Positions 9,440 to 18,360 are shown, counted from the first letter of the stretch. The stretch: 56,055 bases of DNA from Methanobacteriota archaeon (GCA_018659375.1 JABJMO010000023.1:1-56055); one strand, 5' to 3'. Translations and numbers: made by a program. Notes: a model not told the origin generated them from the letters alone.

Positions 9440-9658
9440 ATGGTAAAAAATCCGTTCGCTTGTTCTGAATGTAGCATGATTCTTCCAGACCCTGAAAAGA
9501 AAAAAGAAATTCCTCAGTGCAATCGTTGCCCGACAGCACAAGTCACTACAGATTGGCAAGGATATGTCATAATTATGAATCCAGAACGCTCTGAGATTGC
9601 CAAGCGATTGAATGTCGATAGACCTGGCAAATATGCCCTAAAGGTAAACATTAGATGA
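9440..9658 (+). CDS. spt4: Transcription elongation factor Spt4
   Basis: A 72-residue zinc-ribbon protein, formerly called RpoE''. It pairs with Spt5 to close the RNA polymerase clamp during elongation. Four zinc ligands are visible as CSEC near residues 8-11 and CNRC near 28-31, followed by the conserved DWQGYVIIMNPERSEIAKRL. The start at ATG 9440 is preceded by GAGGTG at the right distance; a longer open frame upstream overlaps rpo7 and does not look like Spt4. Ten bases after rpo7 and eleven before rps24e. Confidence 0.94.
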   Translation: MVKNPFACSECSMILPDPEKKKEIPQCNRCPTAQVTTDWQGYVIIMNPERSEIAKRLNVDRPGKYALKVNIR

Positions 9659-9669
9659 GGTGAATAAAA

Positions 9670-10008
9670 ATGCAAATTGTTGATAGAATGGAAAACAAAT
9701 TATTGAATCGTATCGAGATTAAATTCAGTATGAGGCATACAGGAAAAGCTACACCTTCAAGGAAAGATGTAATGGATTTAGTTAAAACATTAGAGCCAAA
9801 GTCTAATCCTGAACATATTGTAATCAAATACACCAATACAAGGTTCGGGCAACCGTTAACCACAGGTCTCGCTTACATTTACGGTGATGTTGACTCGATG
9901 AAGGTAGAGCCAGAATACATCCACAAGCGACATGAGGTTTTCAGAGCAGCAAAGGCTGAGCCAGCTGCTGCTGAAGAGCCTGCAAAGGCAGAAGGAGGCG
10001 ATGAGTGA
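9670..10008 (+). CDS. rps24e: Small-subunit ribosomal protein S24e
   Basis: A 112-residue archaeal/eukaryotic small-subunit protein. The conserved core is recognisable in [30 protein letters not shown] and [19 protein letters not shown]. After the core (about residue 95) comes a low-complexity Ala/Glu/Lys tail ([19 protein letters not shown]), an acidic extension likely to be disordered. A strong ribosome binding site (GAGGTGA) precedes ATG 9670. Its stop overlaps the start of rps27ae by one base (TGATG), so the two are translationally coupled. Confidence 0.94.
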   Translation: MQIVDRMENKLLNRIEIKFSMRHTGKATPSRKDVMDLVKTLEPKSNPEHIVIKYTNTRFGQPLTTGLAYIYGDVDSMKVEPEYIHKRHEVFRAAKAEPAAAEEPAKAEGGDE

Positions 10009-10190
10009 TGGGAGACGGACCTAATTCAGCAGGCAAGTGGAATAAATACTCAGTTGGCGAAGATGGCAAACTGGAACGCAAAGCAGAATTCTGCCCACAA
10101 CCAAGTTGCGGCCCTGGTATATTTCTAGCAGTTCATAAGAACCGTATTTCTTGTGGTCGTTGCGGCTACACCAAAATGAATGATGAGTAA
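10008..10190 (+). CDS. rps27ae: Small-subunit ribosomal protein S27ae
   Basis: A 60-residue zinc-ribbon ribosomal protein. Zinc ligands are CPQPSC near residues 26-31 and CGRC near 46-49, matching the C-x4-C / C-x2-C pattern, with the conserved [21 protein letters not shown] 10008 is preferred to GTG 10005 because GGAGG sits nine to fifteen bases upstream and the ATG overlaps the rps24e stop. The stop TAA abuts the stop of the convergent gene at 10191 inside a perfect 12-base palindrome. Confidence 0.94.
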   Translation: MGDGPNSAGKWNKYSVGEDGKLERKAEFCPQPSCGPGIFLAVHKNRISCGRCGYTKMNDE

Positions 10191-11123
10191 TTACTCTTCT
10201 TCTTGGGCATCAATAATGTCCCAAGTTCCATCATTACACAGATAAATACCCGATTTACTGTCAATGTGGACAGCGATTTCAGATAATTGTGTCCGAGACA
10301 TGGTTTTAGCTGATATGAATGCTAACTCACGCCAACCCGCTATATGCCAACCCTGATCGCTTTCACTCCATTCAGCGTAATTTATCGGCCCTGACAACTT
10401 GGCAGTTAGTTTTACTTCACCGGCTTCATAAACTGCAATTATAGAGTTATTTAATTGCAGTAAATAATGATCGTCATGCTTGAAAACTCCTTCTAGATAG
10501 CCATCTAGCGGTATTATTTTACTCTCAATAGTTTTTCCAGTTTTGATGTCAAAACGTATAATTCCCCCACCTTTAGACCACACCTCGTAATATTGCTCAT
10601 CGCAGGTAGTTCCAACAGTTTCCATCGCTCTAGGGATTTTAGCTAGTTTTTTCCAACTTGGTTCGGGTGCTCGCCAATTTTCAATTGCGTCAATGGATAG
10701 ATTGTAAATTCCTTTACGCCATAATACGAAGGTGAATGAATTCGCATTAGCGGTAAGAGAAAGTGGCTCAGCATCAAGTACGTGTGACCAAGTATTCCCT
10801 GCCGGGTGAATGGATTTTTCAATAGTCTTCCTTATTCTTAGATCTCCTCGCTTAACACCCTCTTCAAATTCATTATTGAGGTCTATAGCAGCCATCCTTG
10901 CAAGTAGAAGTTCTTGATCCAACCATGTTGCTACAAGCATATTTTCGATTATTGCTGCGTTCTTGATTGGTGTCGGAAACGGCCTTGTTTGTTGGCCTAC
11001 TAAATTTCCTTCAGAGTCTATCTTTTGTAATTCACCATCGACGCCAATGACAATATGACCACCCAAATAAGGCAAAACTTGTTTGGGAGTAAACCCAAGA
11101 TTGTCTGGAATTCCCCACGCCAT
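10191..11123 (-). CDS. Unknown protein, probable beta-propeller, 310 aa
   Basis: No confident family. The protein is a run of short beta-strand-like segments with regularly spaced tryptophan- and glycine-rich turns (HIVIGVDGELQKIDSEGN, YEVWSKGGGIIRFDIKTG, YLLQLNNSIIAVYEAGE, WDIIDAQ), which looks like a WD40/PQQ-type propeller scaffold. There is no signal peptide or membrane helix, so it is probably cytoplasmic. ATG 11123 (MAWGIPDN) is chosen; the open frame reaches 11174 but would then overlap the divergent dtdA frame. With ATG 11123 and dtdA at 11199 the 75-base gap can hold divergent promoters. Confidence 0.7.
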   Translation of the reverse strand: MAWGIPDNLGFTPKQVLPYLGGHIVIGVDGELQKIDSEGNLVGQQTRPFPTPIKNAAIIENMLVATWLDQELLLARMAAIDLNNEFEEGVKRGDLRIRKTIEKSIHPAGNTWSHVLDAEPLSLTANANSFTFVLWRKGIYNLSIDAIENWRAPEPSWKKLAKIPRAMETVGTTCDEQYYEVWSKGGGIIRFDIKTGKTIESKIIPLDGYLEGVFKHDDHYLLQLNNSIIAVYEAGEVKLTAKLSGPINYAEWSESDQGWHIAGWRELAFISAKTMSRTQLSEIAVHIDSKSGIYLCNDGTWDIIDAQEEE

Positions 11124-11198
11124 GACACGACGAGTTGATTGTGGTTTGTCAAATCTCGTATGGAAAGAAGTCAAAAATGTTCACCTGTACAGACTGTT

Positions 11199-12167
11199 AT
11201 GGCCAATGAGGTTGTATCTGTGTTAGCAGTCAATCAAGGTGACATTGCATCACATAATCAAGCCAAGGTATTACTCGATAAATTCAGTTGGCAGCAACTA
11301 GCTCCAGTTGAGGGTAAAACTGCCTATAAGTTTGGAAAAGCAAGGATGTGGATGTTTAGTGATGGGATTCTATTCGAGGATAATATCGATAAACGTTGGA
11401 ATCTGGCAACAGGAGAGATAGTGTCAGAAGTGATTTTTCCATCTAGGCATGCTGCTGCAAGTGGTAAACCCTCGTTGACTCTTCATCCAATTGGAGTGCC
11501 ACATTTAATCCGAGGCACAATACCACAATATGGCGGTAAAAGTGGTTATGCTCCGCCACCATCAACTAGGCTTGCATCATGGTGGAAGAAATTGACAAAT
11601 TCTGTTAACGGTACGCCACTAGCCGACCGGTTTGAACTTACTTTAGAAGTCACTCACCACGGCCCGTGGCTGGAAGTACCAGCACTATTCATAGAAATTG
11701 GTTCAACTGAGGAAACTTGGCCCGATGAACAAGCAGCAGAACACCTTGCCAATATTATTGCTGAAGGTCTTGGTTTTAATGGTGCAAAACAAGAGGGGGT
11801 TTGGGATCCAGTCGAACATTCTGGCGAACTTGTCTTGGTTACTTTAGGCGGTGGCCATTACGCGCCTAGGGCTAACAAATTAGCCTTACTTGACGGCGTT
11901 TGGCTAGGTCATATGTTAGCCACATATGCATTACCTTTCGAAAAATCTGAGCAGGAAGGGAGTTTACCAGGTGGTACATGGAGCCAATCAATAAGTCAGG
12001 CATTAACGGCAACCAAAGTTGCTTTTCCTAATGGGAACATAATCTGCTCCATGGATAAGAAAGCGTTTAGAGGATGGCAAAGACAAGCCATTAGAGATTA
12101 TCTATCTGGCAAGAATATCCCTCTACTTACCACTAAACAAATTCTTGAGTTGTTAGGCACAAAATGA
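11199..12167 (+). CDS. dtdA: D-aminoacyl-tRNA deacylase
   Basis: DtdA (DTD2/GEK1 family) hydrolyses D-amino acids mischarged on tRNA, protecting protein synthesis. Family landmarks are visible: NQGDIASHNQAKVLL at the N-terminus, LTLHPIGVPH near the middle, ELTLEVTHHGPWLEVPALF followed by EIGSTEETWPDEQAA, and LGGGHYAPR with the metal-site histidine. Length of 322 with ATG 11199 is in range for the archaeal enzyme (about 270-300) with a short C-terminal addition. The frame is open from 11139 but the extra residues do not resemble the family. Followed 43 bases later by proline dehydrogenase. Confidence 0.9.
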   Translation: MANEVVSVLAVNQGDIASHNQAKVLLDKFSWQQLAPVEGKTAYKFGKARMWMFSDGILFEDNIDKRWNLATGEIVSEVIFPSRHAAASGKPSLTLHPIGVPHLIRGTIPQYGGKSGYAPPPSTRLASWWKKLTNSVNGTPLADRFELTLEVTHHGPWLEVPALFIEIGSTEETWPDEQAAEHLANIIAEGLGFNGAKQEGVWDPVEHSGELVLVTLGGGHYAPRANKLALLDGVWLGHMLATYALPFEKSEQEGSLPGGTWSQSISQALTATKVAFPNGNIICSMDKKAFRGWQRQAIRDYLSGKNIPLLTTKQILELLGTK

Positions 12168-12210
12168 CAACCCTCATGAATCTCCTAGCAGACAGCGGTA
12201 TGGGGTAGTC

Positions 12211-13188
12211 ATGACTGGATGGTTCTCGAAAGTTGTTGTCGGCATGACCATTCGCATGCCAAAATGGTTTGTTGGTTGGGTTTCTAGGCGTTATGTTGCT
12301 GGGAATTCAATAGCGGATGCAGTGAAAGTTATGCAGCGTTTGAGCAAAGAGAACGCTTGCTTTACCGTTGATGTTCTTGGCGAGGAAATTTCTACCATGG
12401 CAGAAGCACAGTATTTCTACGATGAATATGCCAAACTCATATCGGCAATTATTGAACATGGTTTAGATTCAAATCTCAGCATCAAACCGACTGCCTTTGG
12501 ATTACTAATTAATCGTGAAAAGGGTTACCAAAACATTCGTAATTTGGTTAAGATGGCGGCACAAAACGATATGTTTGTTAGGCTCGATATGGAAGACCAT
12601 CGCGTAACTCAAGATACTATTGACGTAGTTGTGGATTTACACAATGAGGGCATCACCAATGTTGGTACAGTATACCAAGGAAGATTGTTTAGAACTCTTG
12701 GTGATATTGATTATCTAGAGCAGCAACTTGGACCGGGAGCAGATTATCGCATCTGCAAGGGAATTTATTTGGAACCAGAAGAAATATCTCATACGGGTTA
12801 CTCAGAGATTGTTGGAGCCACAAATGCAAGTATCGACAGGATGTTATCTGCAGGCGCTTATTGTGCTATTGCTTCACATGACAAACCGGTGATTGATCAT
12901 GCGTTATCAGCCCTTGAATCATATAAGATGGGCCCTGGTATAGAAGATCCTAGGGGGAATGCGGGTAAACCCCGTAATGGCAAAGGACCAGGATATGAAT
13001 TCCAAATGTTGCTAGGTGTGAGAGGTCCTTTACGCAGAAAATTAGCAGCCAAAGGTCACCGGACAAGAGTCTATATTCCATATGGTGAAAAATGGTATGA
13101 GTATAGCATTAGGCGGCTAAAAGAAAATCCAACAGTAGGGGCTCAGGTTGCTAAAGCATTTCTAATGCCTTGGACCAATAGACCTTGA
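12211..13188 (+). CDS. Proline dehydrogenase (PRODH, FAD)
   Basis: Stand-alone proline dehydrogenase oxidises proline to pyrroline-5-carboxylate and passes electrons through FAD to quinone. The beta/alpha barrel is recognisable with VRLDMEDHRVTQDT in the flavin-site region, the lysine of YRICKGIYLEP, ASHDKPVI, YEFQMLLGVR and the diagnostic C-terminal YIPYGEKWYEYSIRRL that binds proline carboxylate. Length of 325 matches monofunctional PRODH; no P5C dehydrogenase domain is fused and no partner gene is in the window. Proline use as a carbon and energy source suits a peptide-consuming heterotroph. ATG 12211 follows a GGGGTAGTC stretch. The stop abuts the convergent gene at 13189. Confidence 0.92.
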   Translation: MTGWFSKVVVGMTIRMPKWFVGWVSRRYVAGNSIADAVKVMQRLSKENACFTVDVLGEEISTMAEAQYFYDEYAKLISAIIEHGLDSNLSIKPTAFGLLINREKGYQNIRNLVKMAAQNDMFVRLDMEDHRVTQDTIDVVVDLHNEGITNVGTVYQGRLFRTLGDIDYLEQQLGPGADYRICKGIYLEPEEISHTGYSEIVGATNASIDRMLSAGAYCAIASHDKPVIDHALSALESYKMGPGIEDPRGNAGKPRNGKGPGYEFQMLLGVRGPLRRKLAAKGHRTRVYIPYGEKWYEYSIRRLKENPTVGAQVAKAFLMPWTNRP

Positions 13189-13956
13189 TTAGTTTCTTGG
13201 TTTCTTTTTCTTCCGTTTGTTACTCGGAGTTACCCGCTTTTTAGTAACTTCCTTAGGTAATTCTGGATTTGGATTATCCCCTAGACGACCTTCTTTCCAT
13301 GCTTGTCTTCTCTCCCGGGGTGTTTTTGGTTCAAAGTGTTCCAAATTCGGTGGCTCATGCAGGTAAATTCGTTTGATGTCTTGAGCCTCTACAGTTCCTT
13401 TCAAAGTTCTACCAGTTCCGGTGTGGATTGCTCTAATGCGCCAAACTTCCTCAGCATAATCCATCATTGTTCCTGCAGAGAATCTAGTTCCATAGTCGAC
13501 CAACATAGAGGTCGAATCTGAAAATTCCCCCCTAGTCATAGTTATTTTGACCCGAACCATATCAGTTCTAAGTGCGGAGATAATCGATGCATTAGTAGCT
13601 TTGATAGATTTTTTCTTTCGCCCAGATTTGTCGATTATCTGATTGACACTCCAAAGCATCTCTTCATCTTGAAACACATCGCCTAACAGAAATACCTCAT
13701 CATCATCGATATCTAATTCAACCCTTTTGGAGTTAGGTCCATCTGTTAATATGAAAGGTATTTTTATCGATAATGGTTCACGGATTTGAAGATTGTAAAT
13801 ATAATCACACTCGAGACACTTGACTAGTAAGTCTTTACCTGTTCCAACAGACTTTTCTTTTAGTACCTGATGCTCTGTATATTCATCACATTCGCTGCAT
13901 ACAGTCACATTTTCAACAACTTCTTCGGAGTCGTCTTCTGCTATGTCATCTGTCAT
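13189..13956 (-). CDS. HVO_0476-family zinc-finger protein
   Basis: Archaeal protein of unknown molecular role. An N-terminal zinc ribbon carries C-x2-C pairs VCSECDEYTEHQVL and VKCLECDYIYNLQI (about residues 20-60), followed by a beta-rich domain (VRVKITMTRGEFSDSTSMLV, AEEVWRIRAIHTGTGRTLKG) and a very basic tail ending NKRKKKKPRN. The tail suggests nucleic-acid or ribosome contact, which is inference. ATG 13956 (MTDDIAED) is preferred to GTG 13980. Length 255. Its stop codon touches that of proline dehydrogenase. Confidence 0.8.
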   Translation of the reverse strand: MTDDIAEDDSEEVVENVTVCSECDEYTEHQVLKEKSVGTGKDLLVKCLECDYIYNLQIREPLSIKIPFILTDGPNSKRVELDIDDDEVFLLGDVFQDEEMLWSVNQIIDKSGRKKKSIKATNASIISALRTDMVRVKITMTRGEFSDSTSMLVDYGTRFSAGTMMDYAEEVWRIRAIHTGTGRTLKGTVEAQDIKRIYLHEPPNLEHFEPKTPRERRQAWKEGRLGDNPNPELPKEVTKKRVTPSNKRKKKKPRN

Positions 13957-14049
13957 GCTATCGACTCTCCCACAGCCCACTAGGTTTCAAGTAATCGCAT
14001 GAAATATTTTGATACGAGAGTTCTTGAGAGGTGTACTGTAGGGTTAAGC

Positions 14050-14784
14050 ATGAGCGAAGATACCGATACGACACCTAGTCGTAAAGAGTTGCTCAGTCAT
14101 TTACTTTCCAAGGTTAGTGAACTGCCGCGGGATGAACCAATAATTGCTGCTAATATCAATGAGCAGTTGCAACACATGGGTCTTTCAACATGGTCATTAT
14201 CTGCCATTAGAAGAATTAGAGACACAGTATATCGGGTAAATCCACAGAGCATACTTGAAGTTGGTGGCGCTATAGGCCATCGTACAGCATGGTTGTTGGA
14301 TTTATTTGAACAACACAACCAACCTGAGAGATTTGATATTGTTGAGCAAGGCAATAAATTTGCCGTAATAATAAAGCGTTTAGTAGACAGATATGAGGCT
14401 CCTTCATGGACCAATATCGTGGTTGGCGAGTTTTCTACTCTATCTGCAGAGTCAATTGCTTGGAAAGCAGCCACAATTTCAGGTTTACAAGAGGGTGACT
14501 CACCTCTAGCACACAGTTACGATGTGATTATTGTCGACGAAAAGTTATCTAATTTAGCCAGCTACATGGAGAATTCTTTGCAATTATTATCTAAGAATGG
14601 AATTCTCTTGACTACAGAACCCCCTGTGCCTTCTGGAGATGTGGACGAGAATGATAAAGAAATGATGGCAATGGTCGATGGATTTAATTCATGGATAGAA
14701 CTTATCAAAAACTCACAAAATGATTATCATATCGCGTTTTGCCCGGTATTTGAAGCGACTATTGTGGCATTCTTGCCCAAGTAG
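14050..14784 (+). CDS. SAM-dependent methyltransferase-like protein
   Basis: A 244-residue protein with the fold of class I (Rossmann) methyltransferases resembling small-molecule O-methyltransferases. Motif I is ILEVGGAIGHRTAWLLDL (about residues 74-91), followed by a strand with an acidic end (FDIVEQGNKFAVI) and the motif IV-like YDVIIVDEKLSN, then a strand near LSKNGILLTTEP. The glycine pattern of motif I (EVGGAIG) is normal. The substrate cannot be inferred. ATG 14050 (MSEDTDTTPS) is preferred over the start at 13999. The stop TAG abuts the stop of the convergent subtilase gene. Confidence 0.7.
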   Translation: MSEDTDTTPSRKELLSHLLSKVSELPRDEPIIAANINEQLQHMGLSTWSLSAIRRIRDTVYRVNPQSILEVGGAIGHRTAWLLDLFEQHNQPERFDIVEQGNKFAVIIKRLVDRYEAPSWTNIVVGEFSTLSAESIAWKAATISGLQEGDSPLAHSYDVIIVDEKLSNLASYMENSLQLLSKNGILLTTEPPVPSGDVDENDKEMMAMVDGFNSWIELIKNSQNDYHIAFCPVFEATIVAFLPK

Positions 14785-15912
14785 TCAACTAAAACTTTCC
14801 AATAAATTGGCGATTTGGATCATCCCATAACCGTAGTCATCATCATGACCATCTTGAGTTGGCAATGGTTTTGCTGTATCCATTATTGCTTGCTTTATTT
14901 GTATTACAGTATCTTCTGAGGCTTGTCCACCATTAGTGCCTAGTTCAGGATTTTGCTCGAGTAATAATGCAATTGCTCCAGTCACGTAGACAGTAGCAGC
15001 ACTGGTGCCATCAACTAGTTGCCAAGTGCCTCGATTGTTGATTACCGGAACGGATTCGGCTGGAGCAACAATTTCAGGCTTTTCATGCGGTTGATTTCTC
15101 GGTAGAATTAGTGGGAATAAGTTGCCGTTATTGTCACCTGTAGATGATCCACTCCAGTGTTCACCAGTTTGGGTTGTTCCACCCACTGAGATTACTAGTC
15201 GTTCACTAGAAGGATGCGCCACATCACCATCATCATTAGTGCCTCCATCATTTCCAGCAGCGGCAATCACTACGATTCCTAAATCGATAGCATCGCTTGC
15301 TGCGTCAGAAGAATCTCTTCCTGAAAAAGGATTGAACGGAATTAATCCTGGTGCTCCACCGAGTGATAATGAGATTATTTGTACACCTTGGTCAACACAC
15401 CAATCGATTGCCTCTGCAACAATTGAATCTTCTCCACTACCATTTTCTGACAATGCTTTAGCAACCACCAACTCAACATTTGGCGCAACACCTTCAATGT
15501 ACCCATCTCCTACTAGGATTCCAGCCATACTAGTGCCGTGCCCTTGGTCATCATAAGGAGACGTTTGACTGCCGACAAAATCTCGCCATGCCACTAAATT
15601 AACGCCTGACAAATCAGGGTGGCTAGTATCTATTCCAGAGTCAACAATACATACTTTTACTCCAGTCCCATCACCACCAACCTCGTCGATTTGGACTAGT
15701 TCTTGATAAACTGATTGAGCCTCCAATGCCTCGGAAGTTGGTCGTATTCCAAACGGATTCTCTTCAATTACTAAAGCAATTAAGTATCCAGTCGCTAAAA
15801 TCACAGTTATGGCTAGAAGTATGCCTATTATTGGCCTAAGTGACTCATTATGTGATAGCAGATTCGCCTCGTGTATTTCATCAAGAGATTGGTTGTCACT
15901 GGTTGATTCCAT
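14785..15912 (-). CDS. Membrane-anchored subtilisin-like serine protease (S8)
   Basis: Residues 1-27 are cytoplasmic, one transmembrane helix follows (IIGILLAITVILATGYLIALVI), then a short linker and a subtilase domain facing outward. The catalytic triad is clear: Asp in VCIVDSGIDTSHPDL, His in DDQGHGTSMAGIL and Ser in VDGTSAATVYVTGA, with the oxyanion Asn in AAAGNDGG. The usual GTSMAxP sequence around the serine is changed (GTSAAT, no proline). No inhibitor I9 propeptide is evident, so activation may differ from secreted subtilases. Length 375. It is the last gene of a tight three-gene operon: the sufS stop and a possible TTG start at 15921 overlap, or ATG 15912 follows six bases later. Confidence 0.9.
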   Translation of the reverse strand: MESTSDNQSLDEIHEANLLSHNESLRPIIGILLAITVILATGYLIALVIEENPFGIRPTSEALEAQSVYQELVQIDEVGGDGTGVKVCIVDSGIDTSHPDLSGVNLVAWRDFVGSQTSPYDDQGHGTSMAGILVGDGYIEGVAPNVELVVAKALSENGSGEDSIVAEAIDWCVDQGVQIISLSLGGAPGLIPFNPFSGRDSSDAASDAIDLGIVVIAAAGNDGGTNDDGDVAHPSSERLVISVGGTTQTGEHWSGSSTGDNNGNLFPLILPRNQPHEKPEIVAPAESVPVINNRGTWQLVDGTSAATVYVTGAIALLLEQNPELGTNGGQASEDTVIQIKQAIMDTAKPLPTQDGHDDDYGYGMIQIANLLESFS

Positions 15913-15917
15913 AACTA

Positions 15918-17135
15918 TCAACTGAATGCTTCAACTGCTTCACAAAAGGTATCGGCAAAAAGTTTTACCTCTTCTTCTGTGTTGTAAAAGTAGGCTGAAG
16001 CCCGAAGAGAACCGTTTTTGATACCTCGTGAATTAAACCAAGAATGTACACAATGTTGACCGCTTCTTACCATGACTCCTGCGGCTTCATCAAGTAACAA
16101 TGCGATGTCGTGTGATGGTAATTCACCCATTAAGACAGAACAAATACCGCCTCTCTTACTAGCATCTTCTGGACCAATTATTTCAATTGATTCAAGATGT
16201 TTAATTCGTTCGGTAATTATTGAGTTTAACTTAATTTCATGTTCATGGACATCATCCATATTCAATTTACTCAGGTACTCAATAGCGCTGCCGCTAGCAA
16301 TCATGCCGGCAAAGTTACCTAGTCCGCCTTCAAACCGTGCTGGCGGTGCAGCCCACTTAACAGAGTCATAATGAGCCGTTTCAACGGTTTGTCCGCCTGA
16401 TTGAATCGACCTTAGATTGTCAAGTAATTCATACCTGCCCCATAGTCCACCCATGCCGGACGGGCCACACATTTTGTGGATAGAAAACGACAGGAAATCA
16501 ATGTCTAATGCTTGTACATCAACATTCATGTGTGGTGTCGATTGTGCGCCATCAACAGCAATCAATGCGTCATACCGATGGGTGATATCGGCTATTTTGG
16601 CAATTGGTATATCGATTCCATCTAAGTTGCCTACATGGCTAAGAGAGACCATCTTCAATCGTTCACCATGGTCGTCGCATAGTTGTTCAAAATTTTCCAG
16701 ATTAAATGTATTATCTTCATTAGATTTGACTATGATGTGTTCTATGCCTTGTTCTTCGGCAAGTTGTAGCCATGGGACTAGGTTTGAATTGTGTTCCCGG
16801 TCTCCGGTTATTATCACATCTCCTGGTTGCCAAGTTATCCCCTTGGCAATCTGATTAATTGAATGGGTAGTATTACGACTGAAAACTACCTCACTAACCG
16901 ATTTTGCGTTAATAAAATCAGCAACTGACTTTCGAGAGTTAGAAACTAATCTGGACACTTGAGTGCCATAACGGTGAACAGATCGTCCGCCACAACCTGG
17001 GTACATGCTGTAATAATCGCTAATGGATTTTATTACAGGATCAGGTTTTAATGTTACACAAGCATTATCCAAGTAAGCAGGTGGGTTTTCTTGACGTAGT
17101 GTCGGAAAGTCTTCTCGGAGGTTTGAATAACTCAT
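15918..17135 (-). CDS. sufS: Cysteine desulfurase, SufS type
   Basis: PLP-dependent class V aminotransferase-fold enzyme that removes sulfur from cysteine as enzyme-bound persulfide for Fe-S clusters and thio-modifications. The PLP aspartate lies in AVDGAQSTPHM, the Schiff-base lysine in FSIHKMCGPSGMGG and the persulfide-forming cysteine in VRSGQHCVHSWF, with the short active-site loop of group II (SufS/CsdA) enzymes. Length 405 is normal. The ATG at 17135 overlaps the stop codon of the upstream gene (TGATG), implying translational coupling. No sufE, sufU or sufBCD is in the window. Confidence 0.92.
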   Translation of the reverse strand: MSYSNLREDFPTLRQENPPAYLDNACVTLKPDPVIKSISDYYSMYPGCGGRSVHRYGTQVSRLVSNSRKSVADFINAKSVSEVVFSRNTTHSINQIAKGITWQPGDVIITGDREHNSNLVPWLQLAEEQGIEHIIVKSNEDNTFNLENFEQLCDDHGERLKMVSLSHVGNLDGIDIPIAKIADITHRYDALIAVDGAQSTPHMNVDVQALDIDFLSFSIHKMCGPSGMGGLWGRYELLDNLRSIQSGGQTVETAHYDSVKWAAPPARFEGGLGNFAGMIASGSAIEYLSKLNMDDVHEHEIKLNSIITERIKHLESIEIIGPEDASKRGGICSVLMGELPSHDIALLLDEAAGVMVRSGQHCVHSWFNSRGIKNGSLRASAYFYNTEEEVKLFADTFCEAVEAFS

Positions 17136-18262
17136 CACCAAGCCTCCGTATCAGGTATACTATCAACATAAGGAATATTTGTGTTACAAGATTGACAATT
17201 AAATCTTGAAGGATGTTCATCACCACAAGTTAGGCATACAGAACCTATTACGCCAAATGTTTCACATGCAGGGTTTTTACAAGGCACAGCTATTTGGCCG
17301 TCTAGTTGTAGGGACACTTCTACTGGAGAAGAGCATTCAGGACATTTAGCATCAGTAGCTAAATTCAACTGGCCTTGCTGCATTTCTATCTCGGCAGTTA
17401 ATGCGGCTGATGTGCTGATTTTGGTATTGATTCCTAACATTTTTTGTGGGTACCAAATAAGTCCAAGGAATAATGGAATTACTATGATTCCGGATGCTAT
17501 GTGAATAAATAAACCAAAAAAGTCATCATTATTCCTTGTAGCAATAAAATTAACCCCGCTCCATGCCGAAATAAAAGCAGCAGTAAACCATCCAATAAGT
17601 ACCGCTCCCCATCCATTCAATGAGTATTCATACATGTTTTGCTCCATTACTCGAACGTCTTCATGGACGTGATGTATTTGCACGTACAAGTCTCTAGTGT
17701 CACTAACTGCTTTCCAAAAGAAGTATGAAAAGAATATTACTACTAGCATGATTAAAGTACCATACATCATGTCTGACAATGAGGACCCTTGGGGGAAATT
17801 CTGATTGTTTTGGTGAAAGAATACGTTGGCTAATATCATACCATTCCATAACAACATCAAGGTAATTGAGTGAATGCGCATAACGGGAAATTCAACCCAT
17901 ACAAAGTACAGGAAGACTATCCATGCAGCAATAGAGAGTAACATTTGGAAGAAAGAAAACGATGCAACACCAAACAATCCATCCATTCCTCTAATGCTTG
18001 TGTCGCCACCGGAGATGACGTCAGTGGAAACAGATCCAAGCACAAATGCTAGGATGCCAAATCCAATCATCAAGTAGTATTCTCGCTTCCAACTACTAGC
18101 CGCAAGTATAATCATGAATTTACACTGCTTGCGAATTTCGTCAATTTTACTAAATATTGGGTGGATATTACTAGCCTGACGAGTTAAAGTAACATCTCGT
18201 AATTTGAACGGGACAGCATCAATGTCCTCAGCCACACCTGACTCAGCGGACGGCTCGCTCAT
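17135..18262 (-). CDS. Unknown multi-pass membrane protein with C-terminal zinc ribbons
   Basis: No family recognised. Residues about 60-290 hold some six hydrophobic segments (EYYLMIGFGILAFVLGSV, LLSIAAWIVFLYFVWVEF, ITLMLLWNGMILANVFF, YGTLIMLVVIFFSYFFW, GAVLIGWFTAAFISAW, IASGIIVIPLFLGLIWY), followed by a soluble tail with paired cysteines: CPECSSPV, CKNPAC, CLTCGDEH and CQSCNTNI, likely two zinc ribbons. It is the first gene of the operon with sufS and the S8 protease and is translationally coupled to sufS. ATG 18262 (MSEPSAESG) is chosen over the frame start at 18283. Confidence 0.78.
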   Translation of the reverse strand: MSEPSAESGVAEDIDAVPFKLRDVTLTRQASNIHPIFSKIDEIRKQCKFMIILAASSWKREYYLMIGFGILAFVLGSVSTDVISGGDTSIRGMDGLFGVASFSFFQMLLSIAAWIVFLYFVWVEFPVMRIHSITLMLLWNGMILANVFFHQNNQNFPQGSSLSDMMYGTLIMLVVIFFSYFFWKAVSDTRDLYVQIHHVHEDVRVMEQNMYEYSLNGWGAVLIGWFTAAFISAWSGVNFIATRNNDDFFGLFIHIASGIIVIPLFLGLIWYPQKMLGINTKISTSAALTAEIEMQQGQLNLATDAKCPECSSPVEVSLQLDGQIAVPCKNPACETFGVIGSVCLTCGDEHPSRFNCQSCNTNIPYVDSIPDTEAW

Positions 18263-18360
18263 ACTAGCCCCTAAGCAACTCACCTATGAGTTCTTTCGGT
18301 TTTCCGACTAAAATTTCTAGGCGAGAATGTTAAACGGGAAGTAGGCCACGGCGCAGATAA

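Noticed and set aside
15918-17135. Class V aminotransferase as kynureninase or isopenicillin epimerase
   Set aside because: The persulfide-forming Cys in the RSGQHC context and the SufS-type lysine loop favour cysteine desulfurase.
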